From positions 6,641,501 through 6,705,500 of the forward strand of contig NC_060059.1 of the NCBI RefSeq assembly GCF_020283565.1: a stretch of 64,000 nucleotides of DNA. Direction: 5' to 3'. The notes under the pieces were generated by a model. It was not told the origin of the DNA. It did not search any database and saw nothing but the letters and a program-made list of their open reading frames with translations. How positions within the stretch are numbered: position 1 is the first letter of the stretch; each line of letters starts with the position of its first letter. Shown in pieces: positions 54,848 to 64,000 of this stretch. Source of the DNA: Trifolium pratense. Lineage: Eukaryota > Streptophyta > Magnoliopsida > Fabales > Fabaceae. Both the position numbers and the translations under genes were made by a program.

Positions 54848-57800
54848 ACGATGCTGGAAGAAAGAAATATGTTGTAGGAAATTGGATGCGTTTTCAAATG
54901 TCAGATGACAAACCAATCATGGAGCAAATTCATGAGTATGAGAATCTAGTTGGTGACATACTAAATGAAGGAATGAAGATGTGTGAGATATTACAAGCTA
55001 ATGTGCTTTTAGAAAAATTTCCACCTTCTTGGAGTGACTACCGCAACCAACTGAAACACAAGAAGAGAGACTTGTCACTTCAAGAATTAATAAATCATAT
55101 GAAGACAGAGGAGGCCAACCGACTTAAAGATAAGCATGTTTTACATTCTGTAAATTCAGTTAATGTTAATGTTGTTGAGTTTGCTGATCAAAACAGGTCA
55201 AAAGGAAAAGAAAAAAGGTTCCAGAAAAATGGGAAACAGAAAAATGGGAAACAGAAAAATGGACAACAGAAAACACACACTAATATCAACAAAGCTGACA
55301 ACAGGATTCAGAAAAGAAAGGTTGATTGCTATGTTTGTGGCAGAACAGGTCATAAAGCTTATCAGTGCCAATTGAGGAAGGGACAACAATATAATAACTC
55401 GAAGTCTGCTGCTCCATCTGCCCCTCAAGCACATCTAGCAGAAGATGAAGAAGTGATAGCTGTTGTGGTAGTCGAGGCAAACCTGGTCGACAACAAGGTG
55501 GACTGGATTCTAGATACCGGTGCTTCTAAACACTTATGCGCCAACAAAGAGCTTTTTCACCAGATTGAGGATGCTGCTGATGGAGAATGTGTTTTCATGG
55601 GAAATTCAGCTATAGCTGGAGTGCTTGGTAAAGGAAAGATTCTCCTTAAACTTACTTCTGGAAAAACATTATCTTTGAGTGATGTTTTATATGTTCCCTC
55701 TCTGCGTAGGAACCTAATTTCTGGTAGTTGTCTAAATAGAGCTGGATTAAAATTGGTTTTTGAAGCTGATAAAGTAGTTATAACTAAAAATGGGAACTTT
55801 GTGGGGAAGGGATATCTAGCTGATGGTTTATTTGTATTGAACACCATTCCTTACACATATAATGCTATATCACCTGTTGGTTCTGTTTATATTGCTGAGT
55901 ATGTTAATTTGTGGCATGGTAGACTAGGACATGTGAATGTGAATTCTATTAAGAAACTTAGAAATATGAATCTAATTAATGTGCTAGATATACATAACTT
56001 TTCTAAGTGTCCTATATGCGTGGAAGCTAAGTTTGCAAAGAAGCCTTTTAAACCTGTCACAAATAGAACTACAGAACTGCTTGAATTAATTCACACGGAT
56101 TTGGCTGATTTCAAAAACACGGTTAGTAGAGGAGGTAAAGCATATTTTATTACTTTCATAGATGATTTTTCTAGATATGTCAAAGTTTATCTTCTAAGGA
56201 CAAAAGATGAGGCTAAAGAAATGTTTTTAAAATATAAGGCAGAAGTTGAAAACCAATTAGACCATAAAATTAAAAGACTTAGGTCTGATAGGGGTGGTGA
56301 ATATGGAACTATTTTTCTTAAGAATTTTTGTGAAAAGAATGGGATTATCCATGAAACTAGTGCCCCTTATACTCCTGAACAAAATGGCATAGCGGAAAGG
56401 AAAAATAGAACACTTAAAGAAATGATGAACGCTATGTTATTAAGTTCTGGTATGTCTACCCAAATGTGGGGGGAAGCTATTTTTTCGGCTTGTTATATTC
56501 TAAATAGAGTTCCTCATAAACGACTAGATAAAACTCCCTATGAATTATGGAAAGGATTTGTGCCAAATTTAAATTTTTTAAAAGTATGGGGGTGTCTAGC
56601 TAAGGTAGCTTAGCCGGATTTTAAGAGGACTAATGTAGGTACCAAAACTTTTGATTGTGTGTTTATTGGATATGCTCAAAATAGTGCTGCATATAGGTTC
56701 TTGCGTTTGAATGATAATTCTATTTATGAATCTAGAAATGCAGAAATTTTTGAACAAGAATTTCCTTTAACTAAACATGTTAATGAATTAAGTTCTTCTT
56801 CTAATACTACTTCAGTGCCCTTACATTTGCCTATTTATTCTTCTGTTGCAAATGAACAAGTTAAAGAACTTAGAAGAAGTAAAAGGAAGAGAATAGAAAG
56901 TAGTTTTGGACCAGATTTTGTTACTGCCTTCTTGATTGAAAACAATGATGTTGATAAAGTAAATGATGCATTTGTATCTACTTTTCTCATTGAGGAAGAT
57001 CCTAAAACTTATAATGAGGCTGTAACTTCTATTGATGCTAACTTTTGGAAAGAGGCAATTAATAGTGAATTAGATTCTATCATGTCTAATCATACTTGGG
57101 ATTTGGTTGATTTGCCTAAAGGAAGTAAACCAATTAGATGTAAATGGATATTTAGGAAGAAATTAAGAACTGATGGAACCATTGATAAATTTAAGGCTAG
57201 ATTAGTAGTTGTGGGTTACACTCAAAAGAAAGAAATTGACTATTTTGATACATATTCTCCTGTTACTAAAATTTCCACAATCCGTTCTCTTGTTGCTTTA
57301 GCTGCTATTCATGGACTTATAGTGCATCAAATGGATGTAAAGACAGCTTTTCTTAATGGTGACTTGAGAGAAGAAATTTATGTGGAACAACCTGAGGGCT
57401 ATGTGATTCAAGGTCAAGAGAACAAAGTGTGTAAGTTGAGAAAATCATTATATGGCCTTAAACAGGCTCCAAAACAATGGTATGAAAAATTTGACCAAAC
57501 TTTGGTAAGTGATGGTTATATTGTGAATTCATCTGACACTTGTGTTTACTCTAAATTGTTTGGACAAGAATGTGTGATAATATGTTTATATGTTGATGAC
57601 ATGTTAATTTTCGGTACTAATGTGACTGTAGTGGAAAAGACCAAATTATTTTTATCCTCTCATTTTGATATGAAAGATCTAGGAGAAGCTGATGTGATTC
57701 TTGGAGTTAAAATGAGAAAAAGTGATAATGGTTTTTCCTTGTGTCAAACACATTATATTGAAAAGATACTTAAATTTTTTAATTGTTATGATGAATTACC

Positions 57801-58539
57801 TGTGAAAACTCCCTATGATCCTAGCATACATCTTAAGAAAAACAATGGTTCTAGTGTTTCACAAACCGAATATGCTAAAATCATAGGAAGTGTTATGTTT
57901 CTCATGAACTGTACTAGACCTGACATAGCATATGCTGTAAGTAGACTAAGCAGGTATACTCACAATCCAGGTAATGAACATTGGACTGCACTTCGTCGCT
58001 TACTCAGGTATCTTAAAGGTATTATGGATTGGTGTTTGCATTATTATAAATTTCCTGCTGTGTTAGAAGGATTTTGTGATGCAAATTGGGTTACTGATAA
58101 TGATGAAGTAAGTTCCACTAGTGGATATGTTTTTACTTTAGGTGGAGGTGCCATATCATGGAAGTCTTCCAAGCAAACTTGTATAGCACGTTCCACTATG
58201 GAATCAGAATTTATTGCTCTTGATTTAGCAGGTCAGGAAGCTGAATGGTTGAGAAACTTGTTGGCAGATGTGCCATTGTGGGGGAAACGGTCTATACCTG
58301 TTTCTCTTCATTGTGACTCTGAAGCAGCTATTGGAGTTGCTATGAACAGTGTTTATAATGGAAAAAGGAGACACATACGCATTAGACACAGTTCAGTTAG
58401 AGAATTGTTGAAAAATGGTGTGATCTCTTTACAGTTTGTTAGATCTGAGAAAAACTTGGCGGATCCTTTCACTAAAGGTCTAACAAAGAAAGTAGTACTT
58501 GAATCGTCGAGGGGGATGGGGCTTAAGCCTTTGTGTTGA
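54848..58539 (+). pseudogene. copia gag 3' part and pol polyprotein, one in-frame stop
   Basis: Order: GAG with CX2CX4HX4C knuckle (CYVCGRTGHKAYQC); protease active site (WILDTGASKHLC); integrase with HHCC-type zinc finger (WHGRLGH ... CPIC) and catalytic region (HTDLADF, SDRGGEY, QNGIAERKNRT); reverse transcriptase ([12 protein letters not shown] and the catalytic LYVDDM); RNase H ([31 protein letters not shown]). One TAG at 56611-56613, after the integrase core, interrupts an otherwise open frame. The order integrase before reverse transcriptase defines copia. About 600 bp of untranslated sequence separates the stop (58539) from the right LTR. Confidence 0.95.
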
Positions 58540-59139
58540 GGAAAGTATGGTGGATCCCATCAATGGTCAAGCGAAACCATATGATTACTCTATTGTATTA
58601 CATTTCCCATCTCTATGACATGTGGTAATACAATGTTGATAGGTTGAACTTTTAGTTCTTAATGAGTTCATAGCCCTAATTGTTGGGTGGTCCGTGTGAA
58701 TTGGACTTGATGGACTCACCGCTTGTTATTTTGAAAGATGAGCATTCTTTTGCTCTTAATGAATCCATAGCCTCTTTGGTGGTGCTTCTGAGATGCACTT
58801 GATGGATTCATCTACGTGAGTGTGAAGGTAGGCCGCCTTCTATGAAAGAATTAGGCTGTCTTTCTAGAGCACTCATTAGTACCCAAGGTGTGCGCATGGC
58901 CATTAAAAGCGCTTGTTTATACTATCGCGGATATCACAGATTTTAGGGAAATACATGTGTTGTAAGGGTCTCATTTGAAAACTTGGTAGTTCAAGAGTAA
59001 CTCACTACCTAGACACATTTGTTGTCTTACTTCACTATGTATCAATTCAATCATTATGATATTGATACTTAAGTGTTACTCCCTCTTTTGCTCAGAAACT
59101 TATTCTTATTTACCTCCAGTTTTACCATTGGTGGGGGAT

Positions 59140-59725
59140 TGTTGGACAATGGCAAACTGAAGCCATTCTTTTTTTCTTTGTGATGTCGCACATTGGTAGA
59201 AAATATTTTTTACTTTATTCCATATTTTCCTTAATTGATTTTCATCAGTTAAGATTTTCATTCCTTAACAAATCTCTCCTTTTAATGCTCTTAAATCAGA
59301 TTGCATAACCTCCAATTTATTAGCATATTTCTAACTGTCAATTGATTTCAATTGTTTGGCTATTATTAAGGAATAAGAGGAGCTGTTTTACTGAAAAAAG
59401 TAGAGAACGGTTTTCATTGGTTTTCTATTTAAAAGACTGTCATAGTTTTGTGACAGGGGAGAAAATTCTTCTCTTTACTTCACTTCTTTTTCCTATCTTC
59501 TACTTCTAGAATCTGAGCAATTGTTCTGTGATTTCCATAGCCTAAGGCCACGAGTGCACGTGTTCGTAGGCTCGTTGTGTTAACCTTGGGAAGCAGTCGG
59601 CAATCTAGATTGCATCAAGGTCTAGCCGAATTTTGCTTTCAAGGCAGTGATTTTTCACGGCACAACAAACTTCCAATCTGTGTTACACTCTTTTTGTTTT
59701 GTACTACTCCTAATATATTCCAACA
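59140..59725 (+). repeat. right LTR of the copia element
   Basis: 586 bp, preceded by a G-rich polypurine tract. Confidence 0.95.
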
Positions 59726-60235
59726 ATCTAGAATAATTACATTCACAATATTAGTTTAATCTTGGATTGAGATTCCCGATTGTAAAAAAATTGAGAGAAA
59801 AAAAAAAGAAGAAAAAACACGAGGAAAAATGGGAGAGGATCCAAATCTCAATTTTCCTATAGTTCTAAATTTGGACCGTTATTATAGAACGGATGGTTCA
59901 GATTAAACACAATTATAAAATCACTATAAACAATCTCGACCACACATGTTAGATCGGACAATTCGGTTCTTAAACTGTGAAAAAAAAAGTGTAGTTTTCT
60001 ACTTCAGAAAATCTATCTCAATCCTTTTTAATCTTCACTTTATGATTTTTGTAAATAAAAAAACTCTTCACTTTATGATTTGATTCACGTACGTATGAGT
60101 GTTCCAAGAAGGAACGGTGTATAATGGATTTTGGAAATCAAACAAACTTTAGATTAGAATTAGTCCTCAGTCACTATTTGTCTTGACTCTTGACTTGTTT
60201 GGGTTGACCCTACCTATCTCATCACCTCCTCTCCT
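59726..60235. other. spacer and upstream region of HIPP-like gene 1
   Basis: AT-rich. From about 60090 it resembles the region before the second HIPP-like gene. Several TTGAC (W-box core) motifs lie at about 60180-60215 (tcttgactcttgact, gttgaccc). Confidence 0.5.
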
Positions 60236-60238
60236 TAC

Positions 60239-60246
60239 TATAAATA
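60239..60246 (+). promoter_or_regulatory. TATA box of HIPP-like gene 1
   Basis: TATAAATA, about 135 bp before the ATG, matching the TATA box of gene 2 at 63300. Confidence 0.75.
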
Positions 60247-60381
60247 AGCTTCAAAGAATCATCTTCACTTCATAACTTCATTTCAAATTTAAAAAAAAAT
60301 CTCTTCCTCTTCAAATTACCACTTCAATCCCCCTAGTTACTTTTCTACCTCAACTCTCTCATCTAAGAATCTTCAAGAACA

Positions 60382-61250
60382 ATGAAGGTCAGTAGTACTT
60401 TACTTTTATCTTCATCATTTTTTTTGATACATGATCTCTTCATCATAGTTAAACTATGATTGATGAATTTTCCTTTTTTATGAAAAATTTCTAGTCTGAA
60501 TTTGAAGTTCTTCTTTGCTAGAAAGAAAGTGAGTGTTCAATTCTAACAATTACTTGATTTTTATGTGACAGAAAGTTGTGCTAAAGTTGGATATACATGA
60601 TGACAAAATCAAGCAAAAAGCTATGAAGACAGTCTCTGGCATTTTAGGTACTTAATTAACTCTCCAAATTCTACTTTTTTGTTCCATCGTGAAAAAAATA
60701 TAAAATCTTATTGATTTATACCGACAACCACATCTCAACCGATTTCAAGTTCGGTATTTTAGATTTAAAAATAAATAAAATGAAATATGATTATATTGTG
60801 CACAGTGTGACCTGCACACAATCTAAGTTTGTAAGGTGGTCACACTGCGCACAATCCAAATCAGCAGCATCAATGGTTCATTGATTTTTTTAAGAAGTTA
60901 TGTATTAAGATTGTATTTGTAATATTGTTGCAGGGGTTGAGTCAGTTTCAGTGGACATGAAAGACCAAAAATTAACCTTAATAGGTGATACTGATCCGGT
61001 GCGTGTAGTTGCTAAGCTAAGGAAGATTTGTCATGCAGACATGGTTTCAGTTGGACCAGCTAAAGAAGAAAAGAAAGAAGAACCTAAAAAGAAGGAAGAT
61101 GATAAGAAGGATTCAACAAAAAAAGAAATTGTGATTGATCCTTTCATGTTCTATGGAACACCAACATATGCTTACTATAATCAGATGAAACCACAATATA
61201 ATTATCCTTATTACGTTGAAGAGGATCCTAATGGTTGTGTCATCATCTAA
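60382..61250 (+). CDS. HIPP-type HMA-domain protein lacking metal-binding cysteines
   Basis: Three exons: 60382-60387 (two codons), 60572-60647, 60934-61250; 132 residues. Residues ~3-67 follow the HMA fold ([11 protein letters not shown] ... [27 protein letters not shown] ... VVAKLRKI), but the MxCxxC loop is replaced by an IHDDKIK segment, so copper or zinc binding is unlikely. A Lys/Glu linker and a Tyr/Pro-rich tail follow. It ends CVII, a CaaX box for isoprenylation, placing it among the heavy-metal-associated isoprenylated plant proteins, a family known as stress- and pathogen-linked. Membrane anchoring is predicted. The TTGAC cluster upstream would suit WRKY control. Confidence 0.9.
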
Positions 61251-61552
61251 ATTTCTTATATTAAGTTTGATAAAAAAATAAAAAGCAATCCCAAAAAAAT
61301 CAATATATTTATCTTTTTGCTTTTGGTTTTATGATTTTGAAAAGTAGTATGATGTATAGTAGTGTACGGTGTTTGATTATAATAGAGGCTTATCCTGGAC
61401 CACTCTTTTATATTTTATCTTTTACATTTTGAAAAGTTGGATTTCTTTTTCTATATATTTTTTTTGACAATTATATTTTCTATATATTAGTATAACTACA
61501 TTATTGAACGTTGTGAATTTAACGAAAATAAGAGTGGAACAAAAGTTCAATT
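61251..61552. other. HIPP-like gene 1 3' UTR and flank
   Basis: AT-rich, nothing else recognised. Confidence 0.45.
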
Positions 61553-61975
61553 AAAGTAACTCTCCATTGTGTTTTTGTTTTTTCCACCAAAATTGACCTA
61601 CGTCTTCTGAAAGATAAGGCAAACAAAAGGATTAATTATTGCACCAAAATTTAAACTCAAAAGACAAATTTTTAAAAGGTAAAGTAACTCTCCATTGTGT
61701 TTTCTTTTTCACCAAAATTGACCTACGTCTTCTGAAAGATAAGGCAAACAAAAGAATTAATTATGGAAAATGCTAAATAGTGCCCCCGGGCACTGTTTAA
61801 GGAACCAAATATAGTAATATCATATTGAAGTTTGTGCAGTCAACGCCTCGAAAGTATAAAAAGTATTATTTTTAATTTTAAAATTTCCTTTTTTGGTTTC
61901 CTTAACCAGTGCCCCGGGGGCACCGGTTAGCATGACTCATTAATTATTGCACCAAAATTTAAACTCAAAAGACAA
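61553..61975. repeat. 128-bp tandem duplication, second copy split by a MITE
   Basis: Copy 1, 61553-61680; copy 2 starts at 61681, is interrupted at 61764 and resumes at 61939. Shared: aaagtaactctccattgtgt, cctacgtcttctgaaagata, attaattattgcaccaaaa. Confidence 0.95.
61765..61938. mobile_element. 174-bp Mutator-type MITE with 9-bp target duplication
   Basis: attaattat on both sides (61756-61764, 61939-61947). Ends ggaaaatgctaaatagtgcc and, inverted, gagtcatgctaaccggtgcc. Each end folds on itself around GTGCCCCCGGGCAC or GTGCCCCGGGGGCAC. Same size and layout as 37023-37198. Confidence 0.92.
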
Positions 61976-63120
61976 TTATTTTTTTTTTTGAACTCAAAAG
62001 ACAAATTTATTACACTTCATTTCTCTAGTATTTTTTTGATAGAATACGAACTTGAAGATGTAGTCTAGTGATATTAGTTGAAATATTTAGTGTCTATTAT
62101 AAAAGGCGTCTAAAATTTGATCTTTAGTGCCACTGCCAACAAATTATGTCCGCTAACAAAATAACCACTAATATTTTAACTATATAATATTATATCTCTA
62201 TGAAATTTTATTTTACAAAACATACACTAAAAATATATTATAAAGAGATTGAACATTTGAGATATAGGAGTATGAAAATCATTTTTAAGTTAAGAATCAA
62301 GATTTTAAATATTCTTACATCTATATTTGACTTAATGTTTTTTTTTTTTAACAAGTATTTGACTTAATGTTATTTTAAAACCGACGGAAAGGGCTAACTA
62401 ATGCAAATAGTAGAATGTATAAGATTAAATTGAAACCTAAAATAAATATAATTTAGATTTAGTTGATGTCATTTGTAAGTGTACGAATAGAAATATGATA
62501 TATGTCTCATATGAGTCTAAAATGGTGCCATTTATGGGCCATATGGTGCCATTTTTTATGGAGGGTGAATTTTGCTACAAATAAACAAATGATAGAAGAA
62601 CTAAACAAAAAAATAAAGAGGGTGATGTTGTTACTTTGTTTCAAACTTGTGTATCTAAAGACAATAATAGATAAAGTAGAAGAGAAGTATATATATATAT
62701 ATTGCACTTTCTTTATTAACATATTAAAAGCTTGTAAAATAAAAAATTTCTCTCTTATATAAAAAATGGATAAAAACAATAAAGCGAACAGTATACGAGA
62801 TTGAGTGAGAAGAAAAAAAACAAAGTTACATCTTAATAATTGTTCAGTCAGTTTCGATTATGAAAAAATAGAATTTTAAAGACCCGCATTCACCCGTATA
62901 CAACCATTCATGCATAATTTTCGCAATATGCGTTGATCCGAAACTCAACCAGCACCCAACCGAATACTTCAATGTATCATCAATTATATCAATTTCAAAT
63001 CGGATCGCAATTCCGTACGCAGCCTACTACTGTCAACAACAATCATACACAATTTATTGAAATTGAGACACAAATAAAGCCAAAGCGGGGTCTAGGGCCA
63101 ACCCCTCCACCCACAATATG
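61976..63120. other. intergenic, AT-rich
   Basis: An (AT)n run near 62688-62702 and no supported frame. atatgagtctaaaatggtgc... (62505-62560) has two ggtgccatttt phrases, too short to interpret. Confidence 0.5.
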
Positions 63121-63299
63121 ATTTGATGTATCTATGTATGAGTGTTCCAAGAAGGAACGTAATATTGGAATTTGGAAATCAAACAAACTATAGATTGAAA
63201 AAGTCTTATATTTCAACTTTTAAGTTTCGTAGAAGACCACTTCTTGTGTTGACTATAGTTTAGGTTGACCTGCCTCTGTCATCAACTCTTCCTCCCTTA

Positions 63300-63306
63300 C
63301 TATAAA
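63300..63306 (+). promoter_or_regulatory. TATA box of HIPP-like gene 2
   Basis: CTATAAA in cttactataaaaaacc, about 130 bp before the ATG. gttgact and gttgacc (W-box cores) lie at about 63248-63270. Confidence 0.7.
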
Positions 63307-63431
63307 AAACCATCAAACTTAACTTCAAATTAAAACATTATCTCTTCCTTTCCTCTTCTACTCCAATTTGCATCAAGAATTATTTTTCTACCTTAATTAG
63401 TTCTCACATCTCAAAAGCTTCTACAACAATA

Positions 63432-64000
63432 ATGAAGGTCAGTATATATACTTTACCTCTTTTATATTTATCATAGCTAAAGCATAGTTAGTGATAATTT
63501 TTCTTAGAAATTGAGTGTTGAATGTTGATCATCCTAACAATTACTTGATTTTTGTTTGACAGAAAGTTGTGCTAAAGTTGGATATACATGATGACAAAAT
63601 CAAGCAAAAAGCTATGAAGGCAGTCTCTGGCCTTTCAGGTACTAAATTCATTGCAATTATATATATTTTTTTATTTATTTTCATGAAATGAAAAATAATA
63701 AAAAATCCTACTAATCATGTACCATCAATTTCCGTGTTGTGTACTGTCACACTAGTTATGTACTAAGATTGTATATTTGTAATATTGTTGCAGGGGTTGA
63801 ATCAGTTTCAGTGGACATGAAAGACCAAAAATTAACCTTAATCGGAGATATTGATCCGGTACGCGTAGTGGCTAAGCTAAGGAAGATTTGCCATGCAGAC
63901 ATAGTTTCAGTTGGACCAGCTAAAGAAGAAAAGAAAGAAGAACCTAAAAAGAAGGAAGATGATAAGAAGGATTCAACAAAAAAAGAAATTGTGATTGATC
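63432..64000 (+). CDS. second HIPP-type gene, cut by the window end
   Basis: Exons 63432-63437, 63563-63638 and 63794 onward, open at 64000. Exon sizes match gene 1 (6 and 76 nt). The coding sequence seen differs by few residues: T-to-A in KAVSG, I-to-S in GLSG, and IDP and DIVS in exon 3. The cysteine loop is lost here too. The C-terminus and CaaX box lie beyond the window. Confidence 0.9.

Larger units (their letters stand above)
43890..59725 (+). mobile_element. Ty1/copia LTR retrotransposon carrying a nested element
   Basis: Two 586-bp LTRs (43890-44475, 59140-59725) begin TGTTGG and end CCAACA and differ at about two positions, so the insertion is recent. Flanks are atcaa and atcta, a 5-bp target duplication with one change. 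Without the nested 44911-54847 insertion the element is about 5.9 kb. A purine tract (ggtggggga) precedes the right LTR. The leader between left LTR and gag is only 45 bp and I see no match to the usual initiator-Met primer site. Confidence 0.95.

Noticed and set aside
55557..55847. Minus-strand frame of 96 codons inside the copia pol
   Set aside because: It is the antisense shadow of the protease and linker coding sequence.

Overview
The window is plant nuclear DNA. Genes are split by short GT-AG introns, the intergenic DNA is AT-rich and full of small inverted-repeat elements, and LTR retrotransposons and tRNA-derived SINEs are present. The protein sequences and SINE type look like a papilionoid legume of the clover/medic/pea group. 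That placement rests on recognition only, not on a database search.

Layout. 0.2-2.1 kb (minus): chloroplast beta-carotene hydroxylase, last exon beyond the left edge. 2.2-7.4 kb: a scrap zone with a hairpin array, a broken Mutator-type ORF, and small fragments of two genes that flank it (beta-carotene hydroxylase exon 1 and the 5' end of the F-box gene at 10.4 kb), plus relics of a polygalacturonase promoter. 7.4-31 kb: three polygalacturonase-like (GH28) genes in the same orientation and a fourth relic. Interleaved with them are an intronless gene joining a SIN3-type PAH domain to an F-box, a small gene sharing its promoter, a 157-bp tandem repeat region and many mobile-element pieces. 31.9 kb: tRNA-Cys(GCA). 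32.3-35.2 kb: cytosolic HSP90 with heat-shock elements. 37.7-40.3 kb: a six-exon gene for a 455-aa acidic protein with an eIF4E-binding-like motif. 43.9-59.7 kb: a young Ty1/copia element (586-bp LTRs with about two differences) whose gag is split by a nested, opposite-strand Athila-like non-autonomous element. The nested element is itself tandem, with three 1,303-bp LTRs and two 3,014-bp internal regions. 60.4 kb to the right edge: two tandem HIPP-type genes with a CaaX box or HMA-like fold but no metal-binding cysteines; the second is cut by the window end.

The cellular genes do not form one pathway. The locus is mainly a record of tandem duplication, gene conversion and repeated insertion. 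The strongest leads are the PAH/F-box fusion, the three-LTR array with GC-rich palindromes in its LTRs, the mosaic polygalacturonase gene, and a Mutator-type MITE family with intact 9-bp target duplications and an empty site. All exon boundaries were placed by eye from GT-AG sites, reading frame and family similarity; total coding lengths were checked to be multiples of three.
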